A DNA stretch of 64,000 nt from an uncultured Lachnospiraceae bacterium (lineage in GTDB: Bacteria > Bacillota > Clostridia > Lachnospirales > Lachnospiraceae): NCBI GenBank assembly GCA_900551115.1, contig URUY01000002.1, positions 128,988 to 192,987 on the forward strand, given 5' to 3'. Below, one piece after another: positions 26,814 through 35,643 of this stretch (the first letter of the stretch is position 1; each line of letters begins with the position of its first letter). The notes beneath the pieces are model-generated. The model searched no databases and had not been told where the DNA came from. It was given only the letters and a program-made list of their open reading frames with translations. A program made the translations under genes and the position numbers.

Positions 26814-27568
26814 GCCATCGTCTCCTTCACCTTGTTCGTAATCATCTCCACACCCAAAATCATCACTATCATTACCATAATGATTGCAGCCGCTTCATGA
26901 TAACGGAATACTCCTGTTGCCTCCTTCAGTTTTACGCCCAGTCCGCCGGCTCCCACAATTCCAAGAATGGACGATGCCCTGATATTAATTTCAAAGATAA
27001 ACAAGGTCCATGAATAAAATGCGGGCATAAACATCGGCAATTCGCCTCTGAAAATCTGCACAAGCGGATTTACGCCGGATGCCTTCATGGCTTCCATCAT
27101 GCCGGTACTCATTTCCTCAATTGCTTCACTATAAGAACGGATTAAAAAACCCACATCAAAGATAATCAGGGATAACAGTCCCGGTATTTTTCCAATGCCA
27201 AATACAATCACTAACATGGATGCCCATACAAGTACCGGTATATTTCTAATTACTGATGCCAAAAATTTAATACCATACTTTATAATACCTGTTCCGGGAA
27301 TTCTTCCTGCTGCCAGAAACCCCAGCGAAACCGCTACCAGTGACGAAATAAAGGTCGAAACAATTGAAAAATAAAAGGTATCAAGAACCGGCTCCACATA
27401 TTCCTTCCATCGTTCCAAAGACGGAGGCAAAAAATCAAACAGTAAAAACCGGAAAAATTCAGGAATAGCTCCCAACAATTCTGCTAAATCAAATTTTATA
27501 TAAAAGCAGACTCCCACCAGCAGGAATATTCCTGCCAGTGGTGTAATATATTTTCTGAATATTGCCAT
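26810..27568 (-). CDS. phnE: phosphonate-type ABC transporter permease (first)
   Basis: Membrane permease of 252 aa with about six helices and the cytoplasmic coupling loop EAMKASGVNPLVQIFRGELP, followed by the family feature ILGIVGAGGLG. It lies 18 bp after phnD and overlaps the second permease by four bases. It partners with the second PhnE and PhnC to import the ligand delivered by the PhnD lipoprotein. Confidence 0.88.
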   Translation of the reverse strand: MAIFRKYITPLAGIFLLVGVCFYIKFDLAELLGAIPEFFRFLLFDFLPPSLERWKEYVEPVLDTFYFSIVSTFISSLVAVSLGFLAAGRIPGTGIIKYGIKFLASVIRNIPVLVWASMLVIVFGIGKIPGLLSLIIFDVGFLIRSYSEAIEEMSTGMMEAMKASGVNPLVQIFRGELPMFMPAFYSWTLFIFEINIRASSILGIVGAGGLGVKLKEATGVFRYHEAAAIIMVMIVMILGVEMITNKVKETMA

Positions 27569-27586
27569 ACTTTCTATTTCCTCTTA

Positions 27587-28492
27587 TTACTTCAGCAATT
27601 CTTCTTCGCTTAAATCCAGTGCGATAGCTACTTCTTCAATACTGTCCAGCCCTTCCTGATCCACCTCGCAAAAACGCGCATCCGGTGAATTCATAAAGCT
27701 CTGGAAAAATTCAGAATTATCATACTCCAGTAACGCTTCCTTCACCCCTTGTTTCACATCATCCGGAATCGCAGAGCGAATTACCATCGCAGAGCTGTTT
27801 CCCTCCAAAGACGTCTCAGCTATAATCTTAAACTGGTCTTCCGTTACCATGCCGGATTGAATCAGCATATCAAGGAGCATCTTTACACACGCTCCCGCTT
27901 CATACTGTCCATTTGCCACACCTATCGCAACGGAATCATGGCCTCCGGCAAAGGATACCTGTGAAAAAATATCAGTTTCAAGTTCAGAAGCCGTCACCCC
28001 AAACTCCTGCATCAGAAAATACTTCGGTGCAATATGACCGCTGGTGGATGCCGGGTCCACAAAAGCAAAGGAATGGCCTCTTAAATCCTCTACGCTGTTA
28101 ATATCTGAATCTGCCTGTGTAATAATTACCGTATTGCCGCTGTCACTATTACCGCCAAGAGACATGGAAACCAACGGTTCTATATCTGCTCTCTGTTTTG
28201 CCAAATAATAAGAAAAAGCGCTGAACAGATTCATATCTGCCTTACCGGTTCTTAATGCTTCTATTCCGGCTTCATAACTTCCAACTTCGTAAACTTCAAC
28301 AGGAATTCCTGTTTTCTCTTCAATACATTTTCCCAAATCTGCGTACACATTAGAAACACTTCCGTCATTGCTTTCTGATGTCATCACCGCAATTACAAGC
28401 TTATCCACTTTCTCCTTGCTTTTACATCCGCTTAGCATGCATCCCATTGCAAGCGTCAGTATCATGACTGCTGCCAGTATTCTTTTTTTCAT
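27587..28492 (-). CDS. phnD: PhnD-like phosphate/phosphonate-binding lipoprotein
   Basis: Extracellular solute-binding lipoprotein of 301 aa. The signal peptide ends in the lipobox LSGC with Cys23. The mature part follows the PhnD fold: a first lobe with AVMTSESNDGSVSN and YEAGIEALRTGKADM, then the ligand region FVDPASTSGHIAPKYFL, where the STSGH segment contacts the phospho group in known members. ATG 28492 is used because the longer open frame upstream lacks a signal sequence and crosses a likely regulatory region. First gene of phnD-phnE-phnE-phnC-phosphatase. The ligand could be phosphonate, phosphite or another phosphate ester. Confidence 0.88.
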   Translation of the reverse strand: MKKRILAAVMILTLAMGCMLSGCKSKEKVDKLVIAVMTSESNDGSVSNVYADLGKCIEEKTGIPVEVYEVGSYEAGIEALRTGKADMNLFSAFSYYLAKQRADIEPLVSMSLGGNSDSGNTVIITQADSDINSVEDLRGHSFAFVDPASTSGHIAPKYFLMQEFGVTASELETDIFSQVSFAGGHDSVAIGVANGQYEAGACVKMLLDMLIQSGMVTEDQFKIIAETSLEGNSSAMVIRSAIPDDVKQGVKEALLEYDNSEFFQSFMNSPDARFCEVDQEGLDSIEEVAIALDLSEEELLK

Positions 28493-28544
28493 TTTTATTT
28501 TTCCTCTCTGAATTAGTTTTACTGTTTCATTATAATGGTTCCGT

Positions 28545-28604
28545 GTAAAATGCATTATCGGTTTCAAGTAAAATCCATTCAGGAAAGCGTAAAAATAGCG
28601 TAAA
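28545..28604 (-). promoter_or_regulatory. phased TTTAC repeats, possible Pho box upstream of phnD
   Basis: Reading the reverse strand, TTTAC begins at 28604, 28593, 28572 and 28549, that is with steps of 11, 21 and 23 bases, close to whole helical turns. The first two form TTTACG-N5-TTTACG, the same 11-bp periodicity as the TTHACA direct repeats bound by PhoP in Bacillus. A TATAAT follows at 28534-28529. This suggests phosphate-starvation control, but binding is not shown. Confidence 0.4.
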
Positions 28605-28610
28605 CTTGCA

Positions 28611-28660
28611 GACAAAAAGGTGGTATGGAAACTGCCTGTCGCAGTACACCATACCACCTT
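28611..28660 (-). terminator. terminator of the ftsE-ftsX-M23-S41 cluster
   Basis: A perfect 12-bp stem (28617-28628 with 28649-28660) with a 20-base loop precedes CCTTTTTG on the reverse strand, 20 bp after the S41 protease stop. Confidence 0.75.
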
Positions 28661-28680
28661 ATCAATCAAAGTTATCTGTT

Positions 28681-30000
28681 CTATTCTCCGGCAATCATAC
28701 TGTTAAGCAGTTCTTTTGCTCTTTCCTTCTGATTGTCATATTTTTCATCGCTATAGTATCTCACGCCGTCAAATTCACACACCTCATCCGGCTCAATTCC
28801 TACGCCGTGGATATTGGTGCCGTTTGGCGTAAAGTAGGAGCTGATAGTCAGCTTTACTGCAGAACCATCGCTCATTTCAATAGGTCTCTGCACAACACCT
28901 TTTCCGTAAGTAGTTGTTCCCAGAAGTGTCCCGATGCCGTAATCTTTGATAGCACCTGCCAAAATCTCAGAAGCACTGGCTGAGTTTCCGTTCACCAAAA
29001 CAACCATCGGAACCTCTAACTGCCTGCTGCCGTCACATCTGTATTCGCTGCGGTTACCGTCCCTGTCCTCCGTATAGACAATCAGTCCCTCCGGAAGAAG
29101 CATTCTTGCAATATCTACCACCGCACTCAGATTGCCGCCGGGATTGCTCCTAAGGTCTAAAATCAGTCCCTCCATGCCGGAGCCTCTTGCTACTGCCAGC
29201 GCCTCCGCAAACTGGTCAACGGTTATGGTATCGAATTCCGTTATCTGAATATAAGCAATTCCGTTATCATACATTTCGGAAACTACCGTAGGAGACTCCA
29301 CCTTTCTGCGGACCACATCCTTTTCTATCTCCACGCCATCGCGTATCAGCGTCAGATGTACCGTGGTGCCTTCATCCCCTTTAATCAGGCTGACCACCTC
29401 CTGCAGTGACAGTCCGTAAACCTCTTCACCGTCTACCTTATATATGATATCATTTTCCCTCAGCTCCGCTTCCTCTGCCGGCGTGCCTGCAATCACACCG
29501 CTGATTTTTGCCAGAGTCGTTGCCGTATCCAGACTCACATAAGCGCCGATACCATAATAAACGCCCTGAGAATCCTGATAAAGCTGATTTAACTCTTCTG
29601 CTGAATAGTACTCAGAATAGGGGTCGCCTAACGCCGCTACCATTCCCTTGTAAGCGCCTTCCTCCAAATCGGCTTCATCCACATCTTCCTGATAGTAATA
29701 AGCATCAATAATGTCCTCTATCAGTTCAAGCTTTTCCAGCATATCAGCATTTACCGCCGAAGAACCTGCCTCGTCCGTTTCCTCATCCTGCTTTTCTGTG
29801 GAAGCCGACTGTACTGCCGCCAGATTTTTTGCTGCCACAAACGCCTGTATCCTGTTTACCAGATAAACCGCACTGACCAGCAAAAGTGACACTGCCATTC
29901 CGGTAATCAGACCGCAGTAAAAATATCTGCCTCTTTTTTGATTGTCATGTTGATTGCTGCCTTGTGGGTTATCCATCGCATAAATCTCATTTTGTTCCAT
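28681..30000 (-). CDS. S41 C-terminal processing peptidase
   Basis: Membrane-anchored serine protease of the CtpA/CtpB family, 439 aa. It has a short cytoplasmic N-terminus, one transmembrane helix (about residues 27-50), a spacer with acidic residues, a PDZ domain (about 130-220) that recognises substrate C-termini, and the S41 catalytic core with nucleophile serine in NGNSASASEI and catalytic lysine in TTYGKGVVQ. It lies 70 bp after the EnvC-like M23 gene; the same cluster carries ftsEX, so it may process a wall hydrolase or its activator. The ribosome site is weak at ATG 30000. Confidence 0.92.
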   Translation of the reverse strand: MEQNEIYAMDNPQGSNQHDNQKRGRYFYCGLITGMAVSLLLVSAVYLVNRIQAFVAAKNLAAVQSASTEKQDEETDEAGSSAVNADMLEKLELIEDIIDAYYYQEDVDEADLEEGAYKGMVAALGDPYSEYYSAEELNQLYQDSQGVYYGIGAYVSLDTATTLAKISGVIAGTPAEEAELRENDIIYKVDGEEVYGLSLQEVVSLIKGDEGTTVHLTLIRDGVEIEKDVVRRKVESPTVVSEMYDNGIAYIQITEFDTITVDQFAEALAVARGSGMEGLILDLRSNPGGNLSAVVDIARMLLPEGLIVYTEDRDGNRSEYRCDGSRQLEVPMVVLVNGNSASASEILAGAIKDYGIGTLLGTTTYGKGVVQRPIEMSDGSAVKLTISSYFTPNGTNIHGVGIEPDEVCEFDGVRYYSDEKYDNQKERAKELLNSMIAGE

Positions 30001-30070
30001 AATGTCTCTTACCGCCTTCTGTCAGGGGGAGTTCAGGTGAACACCAAGTGACCAGGCCCTCCTTCCGCTG

Positions 30071-31303
30071 TCACTGTGATAAATAATTCCATGGACTGGT
30101 ATATGCTCCATTCAGACGCACGCCAAAGTGCAGATGCGGTCCTGTTGACCGTCCCGTTGACCCCACCGCCGCAATCGTCTCTCCACGGACAACGATATCG
30201 CCCGCAGAAACATACAATGCGGAAGCATGCATGTAAATAGTGTACAAATTGTCGCCATGGTCTATCATAACATAGTTGCCCATAGAGCTGTTATATGCTG
30301 CTGCTGCCACCTTCCCGTCATAAGCTGCATATATATCCGTTCCGGTAGGTGCTGCCAAATCCACGCCGTTATGGAATTTCTCCACACCGAGAGTAGGATG
30401 CATACGCATGCCGTAATCACTGGAAATTCTGGTATAGGTTGCTACCGGAAATTTAAAAACGCCGCCGTCATAGCTAAGCACTACGCCGTTTTCTTCCATA
30501 ATCCTCTTTTTCTCGGCTGCTATGGCAGCCTCCAGTGCCTCTACAATCTCATCCTGTTCCCTGATATCTGCCTCATACTCCGCTATGGCCCTCTCTTTGT
30601 TGGCAATATCGCCTTCTCTGGCCAATATGGTCTGTTCTTTATCTGCAATCAGGTCTTCCATAGCCGCTTCTTCCGAAAGCACGGCAGCTTTGGATTCATC
30701 CAAAAGAGCCTTATCCGTCAGAAGCTGCTGCTCCGTCACTTCAATCAGCTGACGGTTTAAAATAAAATCATCCAGCTGTTGTCTATCATATGCGGAAATC
30801 TGCTCCATATACTCTACCTGATTCATAATCTCCGCAAGGCTGTCTCCGCTGAAAAGCATTTGCAGGTAAGTAGACTCTCCCTTTTCATACATTATCTGAA
30901 TCCGTTCTACCATAGCCGCATACTGGGCCGCTTCGGTCTCCCGCGCCTTTTTCAGCTCTGCCTGCGTCTCTTCTATTTCCGCCTCTTTTTGGGCTATCTG
31001 TTCATTCAGTCTGGCAATATTATCCTGAATTATCTGCAGCTGGCTGTCAAGCTCTGTTACATACCGCTCCAAATCTTTCTTTTCTGTTTCCAGCTGTTTT
31101 TTTATTTCTTTGGCATTGGACAGCGAATCCTGCAGATTCTTCCGTTCTTCTTCCGCTGCGTTTATCTGCTGCTCTTTCTCTTTAATACTGTCCGAAGTAA
31201 TGGACGCAAAAGAGGTTGCCGCCGAAGAAGAAGAGCTGTTCGACAGCAGTACCAAAAAAAGCACCACCGTCAAAAGCATCGCCATTTTTTTCTTCATACA
31301 CAT
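30071..31303 (-). CDS. EnvC-like coiled-coil M23 peptidase / hydrolase activator
   Basis: Secreted 410-aa protein: signal peptide (about 1-30), a long coiled coil (about 38-260, rich in Glu/Lys/Gln) and a C-terminal M23 (LytM) domain. Metal-ligand motifs are present, HNGVDLA and HLHFG with an upstream HASALY, so it may be an active endopeptidase rather than a degenerate activator. Coiled-coil LytM proteins beside ftsEX are controlled by the FtsX extracellular loop. Starts at 31303 or 31297 are both possible; GAGAGG favours 31303 slightly less than ideal spacing would. It is 33 bp downstream of ftsX. Confidence 0.9.
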   Translation of the reverse strand: MCMKKKMAMLLTVVLFLVLLSNSSSSSAATSFASITSDSIKEKEQQINAAEEERKNLQDSLSNAKEIKKQLETEKKDLERYVTELDSQLQIIQDNIARLNEQIAQKEAEIEETQAELKKARETEAAQYAAMVERIQIMYEKGESTYLQMLFSGDSLAEIMNQVEYMEQISAYDRQQLDDFILNRQLIEVTEQQLLTDKALLDESKAAVLSEEAAMEDLIADKEQTILAREGDIANKERAIAEYEADIREQDEIVEALEAAIAAEKKRIMEENGVVLSYDGGVFKFPVATYTRISSDYGMRMHPTLGVEKFHNGVDLAAPTGTDIYAAYDGKVAAAAYNSSMGNYVMIDHGDNLYTIYMHASALYVSAGDIVVRGETIAAVGSTGRSTGPHLHFGVRLNGAYTSPWNYLSQ

Positions 31304-31336
31304 TTATCCTCTCAATATATTATGTTCAAAAGCCCG

Positions 31337-32233
31337 TTATACCCTGAGGTGTTTTCTTACCGTACTGAAGCTTCCCAAAAAGCCGATGCCGATACCCATC
31401 CCCAAAGAAACCGGTATCAATACCGAAAAAACTTCATTTACCGTAAGGAAATTCAGTATCTTGGAAAGGGACGGGAAGGACTGGGTCGCATACATAACCG
31501 CTTTATTGTAAAGCAGATAGATAATCCCCAACGGAATCCCGGCTCCGATGGCTCCAATCAGCATGCCTTCTATCACAAAGGGCGCTCTTACAAAGAAATC
31601 CGTTGCACCCACGTATTTCATGATACCGATTTCCTCCTGACGCACAGAAATACCAATGGTAACCGTATTGCTGATTAAGAATATGGATACCGCCAACAGG
31701 ATGATAATGATACCCGCCGATACATAGGCAATAATCAGGTTTGTTCCGCTCAGGGCCGAAGCCAAAATACTGTCATTTCTTACCATGCGCACATCCGGAA
31801 TGGACTCAAGCCAGGTTACAAGGGAATCATGCATGGATACGTCATTCATATATACTTCGTAGTTGCCGAAGCCCTCTAACGGGTTGGTGGGGAATCCCAC
31901 ATCCTTATCCCCAAGATATTTATCCTTGAACCAGTTCCATGCTTCGTCCTCTGTAACAAACTGCACATCCGATACCTCCGGGCGGAGCCGTATTAAATCG
32001 CCTACTTCCGCAATCCGAGCATCAGTAGTATCGTTCTCAAAAAATACCGTTACACAGACATCTTCCTCCGCCGTCTTCACGATATGCTGAAAATTCATGA
32101 TGATGGCATAAAAAATACCAAACAAAAACAGACATGCCGATATGGTAGCAATTGAAGCAAGGGAAAACCACTTGTTCCTGAAAATACTTCTGATACCCTG
32201 CTTGAGAGTATAAAATAAGGTACTAATCTTCAT
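31337..32233 (-). CDS. ftsX: FtsX, cell-division ABC permease-like subunit
   Basis: Membrane subunit of the FtsEX complex, 298 aa, with four transmembrane helices (about 22-45, 170-195, 220-245, 270-292) and the large extracellular loop between helices 1 and 2 (about 50-165) that activates wall hydrolases. ATG 32233 is chosen from GGAAGGAGAG seven bases ahead, giving MKISTLFYTLKQGIRSI as the typical start; it lies inside the end of ftsE (11-base overlap). The next gene encodes the likely extracellular partner. Confidence 0.93.
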   Translation of the reverse strand: MKISTLFYTLKQGIRSIFRNKWFSLASIATISACLFLFGIFYAIIMNFQHIVKTAEEDVCVTVFFENDTTDARIAEVGDLIRLRPEVSDVQFVTEDEAWNWFKDKYLGDKDVGFPTNPLEGFGNYEVYMNDVSMHDSLVTWLESIPDVRMVRNDSILASALSGTNLIIAYVSAGIIIILLAVSIFLISNTVTIGISVRQEEIGIMKYVGATDFFVRAPFVIEGMLIGAIGAGIPLGIIYLLYNKAVMYATQSFPSLSKILNFLTVNEVFSVLIPVSLGMGIGIGFLGSFSTVRKHLRV

Positions 32234-32966
32234 CGATATACTCTCCTTCCTCTTCATCGCTTACAATGACGCCCTTTTTCATGGTAACCACTCTCTTCTG
32301 CATGGCGTTGACAATTTCCCTGTTGTGGGTAACCACGATTACTGTCGTACCGGCTGCATTGATTTCCTCCAAAAGCATCATAATCTCCCATGAATTTTTG
32401 GGATCCAGATTACCTGTAGGCTCATCTGCCAGCAAAATAGCCGGCTTATTGATTAACGCCCTTGCCAATGCCACTCTCTGCTGTTCACCGCCTGAAAGCT
32501 GCTTCGGTTTCGCCTTATATTTACCGGCAAGTCCTACCGTAGCAAGGATACTGGGCACATTTCTGCGGATATCCTTGGCAGGCACCTCAATAATCCGCTG
32601 CGCAAAGGCAACATTCTCATAAACATTTCTGTCCTTCAGCAGACGGAAATCCTGAAAGACAATACCAAGATTCCTTCTGAATTTGGGTATCTGACGGTGG
32701 GGCAGCTTTGCCACATCCTGTCCCATCACCCATACCTTGCCGTTTGAAGCGGTAAGCTCCCTGAGCAGAAGCTTTATCAGTGTGGACTTTCCGGAGCCGC
32801 TGTCTCCTACTATAAAGACAAACTCTCCCTGATTTACATGCAGCGTGACGCCGTTTAAGGCAGGCGCGCCTGCCGAATATACCTTACTCACGTCCTCTAA
32901 ATAAATCAGTCCGTTTTCTTCTATCATCTTCTCTCGTTTTCTGCGTTTTTCTTCTTTACGTGACAT
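32223..32966 (-). CDS. ftsE: FtsE, cell-division ATPase
   Basis: ABC ATPase of FtsEX, 247 aa. Walker A GDSGSGKSTLIKLLL, the signature QLSGGEQQRVALARAL and Walker B ILLADEPTGNLD are all intact. ATG 32966 is preferred because AAAGAGG lies six bases before it; this gives a basic 13-residue extension before the usual MIEENGLIYLEDVSKVY start, and the later ATG at 32927 has no usable ribosome site. It follows the PucR-type regulator gene by 16 bp and overlaps ftsX. Confidence 0.93.
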   Translation of the reverse strand: MSRKEEKRRKREKMIEENGLIYLEDVSKVYSAGAPALNGVTLHVNQGEFVFIVGDSGSGKSTLIKLLLRELTASNGKVWVMGQDVAKLPHRQIPKFRRNLGIVFQDFRLLKDRNVYENVAFAQRIIEVPAKDIRRNVPSILATVGLAGKYKAKPKQLSGGEQQRVALARALINKPAILLADEPTGNLDPKNSWEIMMLLEEINAAGTTVIVVTHNREIVNAMQKRVVTMKKGVIVSDEEEGEYIDED

Positions 32967-32982
32967 ACTTAACCTCTTTTTA

Positions 32983-34068
32983 TCAATATTCAAACGTTTC
33001 CATATACTTCATGTACTTTACTACCATCAGGGCAATTTTGAAGGTAATGGCATCCTCAAATACCCGTAAATCCAGTCCGGTGCTTTTCTGAAGCTTATCC
33101 AGTCTGTAAACAAGTGTATTGCGGTGAATAAAAAGCTGTCTGGACGTCTCGGACACATTCAGGCTGTTCTCAAAAAACTTATGTATGGTCGTCAGCGTCT
33201 CTTCGTCAAAGTCATCCGGGCTCTTGCCGCCAAAAATCTCTCTGATAAACATTTTGCACAAAGGAATGGGAAGCTGATAAATCAAACGCCCGATTCCCAG
33301 CTCGCTGTATGCAATCACATCTCTTTCATCAAAGAAAATCTTCCCTACATCCAGCGCCATCTTTGCTTCCTTGTAGGAACGGCTGACTTCCTTGATTTCG
33401 TGAATAACCGTGCCGTATGCAATATGCACGTTCTTCACGCCTTCCTTTTGCAGGCATTCTTCCAAAGCTCTTGCCGCCTTATCAATTTCACGGTTGCTCT
33501 CTGAATCAGACAAGTCCTTTACTACTATAACATTATTTTCATCCACTGCGGTTATGAAATCTTTGCTATTATTACCAAAATGTGCCCTTGACAGCTCGAG
33601 CGCATTGTTGTCCCTGCCGTTTTCCGACTCCACAATCATAACCACACGGCTTACATCCGTCTGGATATGCAGCTTCTTTGCCCTGCTGTAAATATCTACT
33701 AACAGCAGGTTGTCTAACAGCAGGTTCTTGATAAAGTTATCCTTATCAAAGCGTTCCTTATAGGCTACAAGCAGATTTTGTATCTGAAAAGCCACCATCT
33801 TGCCTACCATATATACATCCTCGCCGCTGCCTCCGACTACCAGGACATATTCCAGCTGCTGTTCGTCAAATATCTTAAAATACTGATATCCCTGTATCTC
33901 CTGTGAATCTGCCGGGGACGCCGCAAACTCCGTGGCCTGTTTTGCACAGTTTCCCATATCCATGGTAGATGCAACTTCCTTGCCGTCCGTATCCATAACG
34001 CACAGTTCTACCCTTGCAATACCTTTTAACCCTTCAATTGTATTTTGTAATATTTGACTTGATATCAT
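32983..34068 (-). CDS. PucR/CdaR-type helix-turn-helix regulator
   Basis: A 361-aa protein with an N-terminal domain of about 110 residues resembling the sugar-diacid recognition domain, a middle GGDEF-like PucR region (about 150-280) and a C-terminal PucR helix-turn-helix (FFENSLNVSETSRQLFIHRN and following). AAAAGGAG precedes ATG 34068. This regulator class usually controls diacid or purine catabolism (the carbohydrate-diacid regulator also called CdaR, distinct from the YbbR protein above). Here it lies 16 bp ahead of ftsE, so a link to division or wall turnover is suggested by position only. Confidence 0.82.
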   Translation of the reverse strand: MISSQILQNTIEGLKGIARVELCVMDTDGKEVASTMDMGNCAKQATEFAASPADSQEIQGYQYFKIFDEQQLEYVLVVGGSGEDVYMVGKMVAFQIQNLLVAYKERFDKDNFIKNLLLDNLLLVDIYSRAKKLHIQTDVSRVVMIVESENGRDNNALELSRAHFGNNSKDFITAVDENNVIVVKDLSDSESNREIDKAARALEECLQKEGVKNVHIAYGTVIHEIKEVSRSYKEAKMALDVGKIFFDERDVIAYSELGIGRLIYQLPIPLCKMFIREIFGGKSPDDFDEETLTTIHKFFENSLNVSETSRQLFIHRNTLVYRLDKLQKSTGLDLRVFEDAITFKIALMVVKYMKYMETFEY

Positions 34069-34250
34069 AGTTTTACTCCTTTTGGCAAAAATGACAACAG
34101 TTTATCCTTCTTTTTTGCTTTCGGCAATACACCTATTTTCCATTTTAATTCACTTTTACAAAAAAATCTACAGCAAAACAATATTTTTTTATGCACTTTT
34201 TATGTTTTTGTAATTTTAAACGTTTTTTTGTCATTATGCAAGCTAAACAA

Positions 34251-34280
34251 AAAAGAAAGGCCTCTATATGAAGCCCTTCT
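34251..34280 (-). terminator. terminator after yjfB
   Basis: An 8-bp stem with one G-U pair (34254-34261 with 34273-34280) is followed by TTTTTTG on the reverse strand, about 30 bp after the small yjfB-like gene. Confidence 0.6.
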
Positions 34281-34310
34281 TCGTTGTCCGGCATATTATA
34301 TGCATTGCAC

Positions 34311-34502
34311 TTAAATCCTAAAGTCAAAATTGCCGCCTACCGCCGGGTTGACGGAATATTCCATAGCTGCGGCATCTATCATCTGTATCAGGCCCGTACC
34401 CAATGCCTCATTGGATTCCATTGCCTTGTCCAATACAGCCGTGCCGATTCTGCCGCCCAGTTCTACCTGTGCAAGCGACATGGATAATCCTGCAATATCC
34501 AT
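34311..34502 (-). CDS. yjfB: YjfB-family putative motility protein
   Basis: A 63-aa protein matching the small YjfB family, which in B. subtilis belongs to the motility regulon. The sequence begins MDIAGLSMSLAQVEL and has a central helix AVLDKAMESNEALGTGLIQM, then an AAAMEYSVNP segment near the end. AAGGGAGG precedes ATG 34502. It stands alone between the PucR-type gene and a CPBP protease, with its own terminator. The molecular role is unknown; motility is inferred from the family and from flagellar genes elsewhere in the window. I saw no convincing sigma-D promoter. Confidence 0.75.
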   Translation of the reverse strand: MDIAGLSMSLAQVELGGRIGTAVLDKAMESNEALGTGLIQMIDAAAMEYSVNPAVGGNFDFRI

Positions 34503-34700
34503 AGATACTGCCTCCCTTCTCCTTACAGTCTCTTAATACACCCTGTAAAGCCATTTCTCCTAACTAAAGAATAACACATCTTTACGGAAAATGATACCTG
34601 TAATTTTCTTTCTCCATATAATAATTTTCCTGTTTACCCTTTTGGAAGCTGCAAATTTTGTGATAAATTCCGCTCCTTCCGTAATAATCAGACGCAACGT

Positions 34701-35621
34701 CTACAGGCAAACGCCCGCTATCATAAAGCCCACGCTGATAACAATGGCCAAAATAACCGGAATGCTCCACACCTTTCCTGCCTTTCGCTCTGCCCACAGA
34801 GCCTTAAGGCTGTCTGTACGCCCTTCCTTTTTCGCCATCCAATAAAGAATGCAGCCTGCAATCGGCAGACAGATTGTTGCGATAAAGCTTTCAAAGCAAA
34901 GCATCATTACCAAATCCTTAGTGGTAACTGCAACATTCATGCTTTCTGACACGTGCGTCACGTTTTCAAGCAGGCCCGTCAGCTTCTCTGACAGGAAAAG
35001 TACAACAACACTTCTTCCGTTTACTGTCATATGGAAAATAAACGGCGCCCATATACTGCCTGTTGCTTCCATTAGCAGTGCCATTATAATTCCCAGTACA
35101 AATGCATAGCCTGCCTGATTAAAATTCAAATGCATCAATCCGAACAGCAGGGAGCTTATCAGAATAGCCTTTAAGGGAGACGCCGATTTCCTGTAGCCCT
35201 GAAATAATATCCCTCTGAAAACCAGCTCCTCACAAAAGGGACCATATACTGCCGTCATAAAGAAAGCAAACAGAAATCCTGTGCCAAGTATGCTGCCGCT
35301 CATCTGCACCATAGTGTTTTCCACAAAAAACATGGAAAGAATGTTCATAAGCGTAGCCGCCGGGATTGCCATAAAAGCAAACAGCACCGTCATAAGTGCC
35401 GTTGACAGGTGTATTTTCCGAAACCGGCAGAACCTGACCGGATTGATTCTTCCCGCAGCCAAAAACAGCAGCGCCGGTATCCAAATAATCGCTTCACTCA
35501 GAAAAGTGCTTACGGCAAACGGCATTTTCGCTCCTATGGGCAATACGGAAAGTGCTATGCTTGTCCCAATAAAAGCAATAATAATCACTAAAAATAACCA
35601 GCCGGATTTCTTTTTGTCCAT
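34701..35621 (-). CDS. CPBP-family intramembrane metalloprotease
   Basis: Integral membrane protein of 306 aa with about eight hydrophobic segments and the three CPBP (Abi/CAAX-type) motifs: EExxxR with Glu131, Glu132 and Arg136 (CEELVFRG), FxxxH with His164 (FGLMH), and a third motif with a histidine in FIFHMTVN. These families cleave prenylated proteins or peptides within the membrane, or confer self-immunity to bacteriocins. No bacteriocin gene is seen nearby. A short soluble segment before the last transmembrane helix is specific to this protein. Confidence 0.85.
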   Translation of the reverse strand: MDKKKSGWLFLVIIIAFIGTSIALSVLPIGAKMPFAVSTFLSEAIIWIPALLFLAAGRINPVRFCRFRKIHLSTALMTVLFAFMAIPAATLMNILSMFFVENTMVQMSGSILGTGFLFAFFMTAVYGPFCEELVFRGILFQGYRKSASPLKAILISSLLFGLMHLNFNQAGYAFVLGIIMALLMEATGSIWAPFIFHMTVNGRSVVVLFLSEKLTGLLENVTHVSESMNVAVTTKDLVMMLCFESFIATICLPIAGCILYWMAKKEGRTDSLKALWAERKAGKVWSIPVILAIVISVGFMIAGVCL

Positions 35622-35643
35622 TTTTCTATTCCCCCGTGTACTT

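Noticed and set aside
30779..31678. Forward-strand open frame of 299 codons opposite the M23 and ftsX genes
   Set aside because: It spans two well-supported reverse-strand genes and their gap, and its translation is not protein-like (Tyr/Phe/Arg-rich shadow of the coiled coil).
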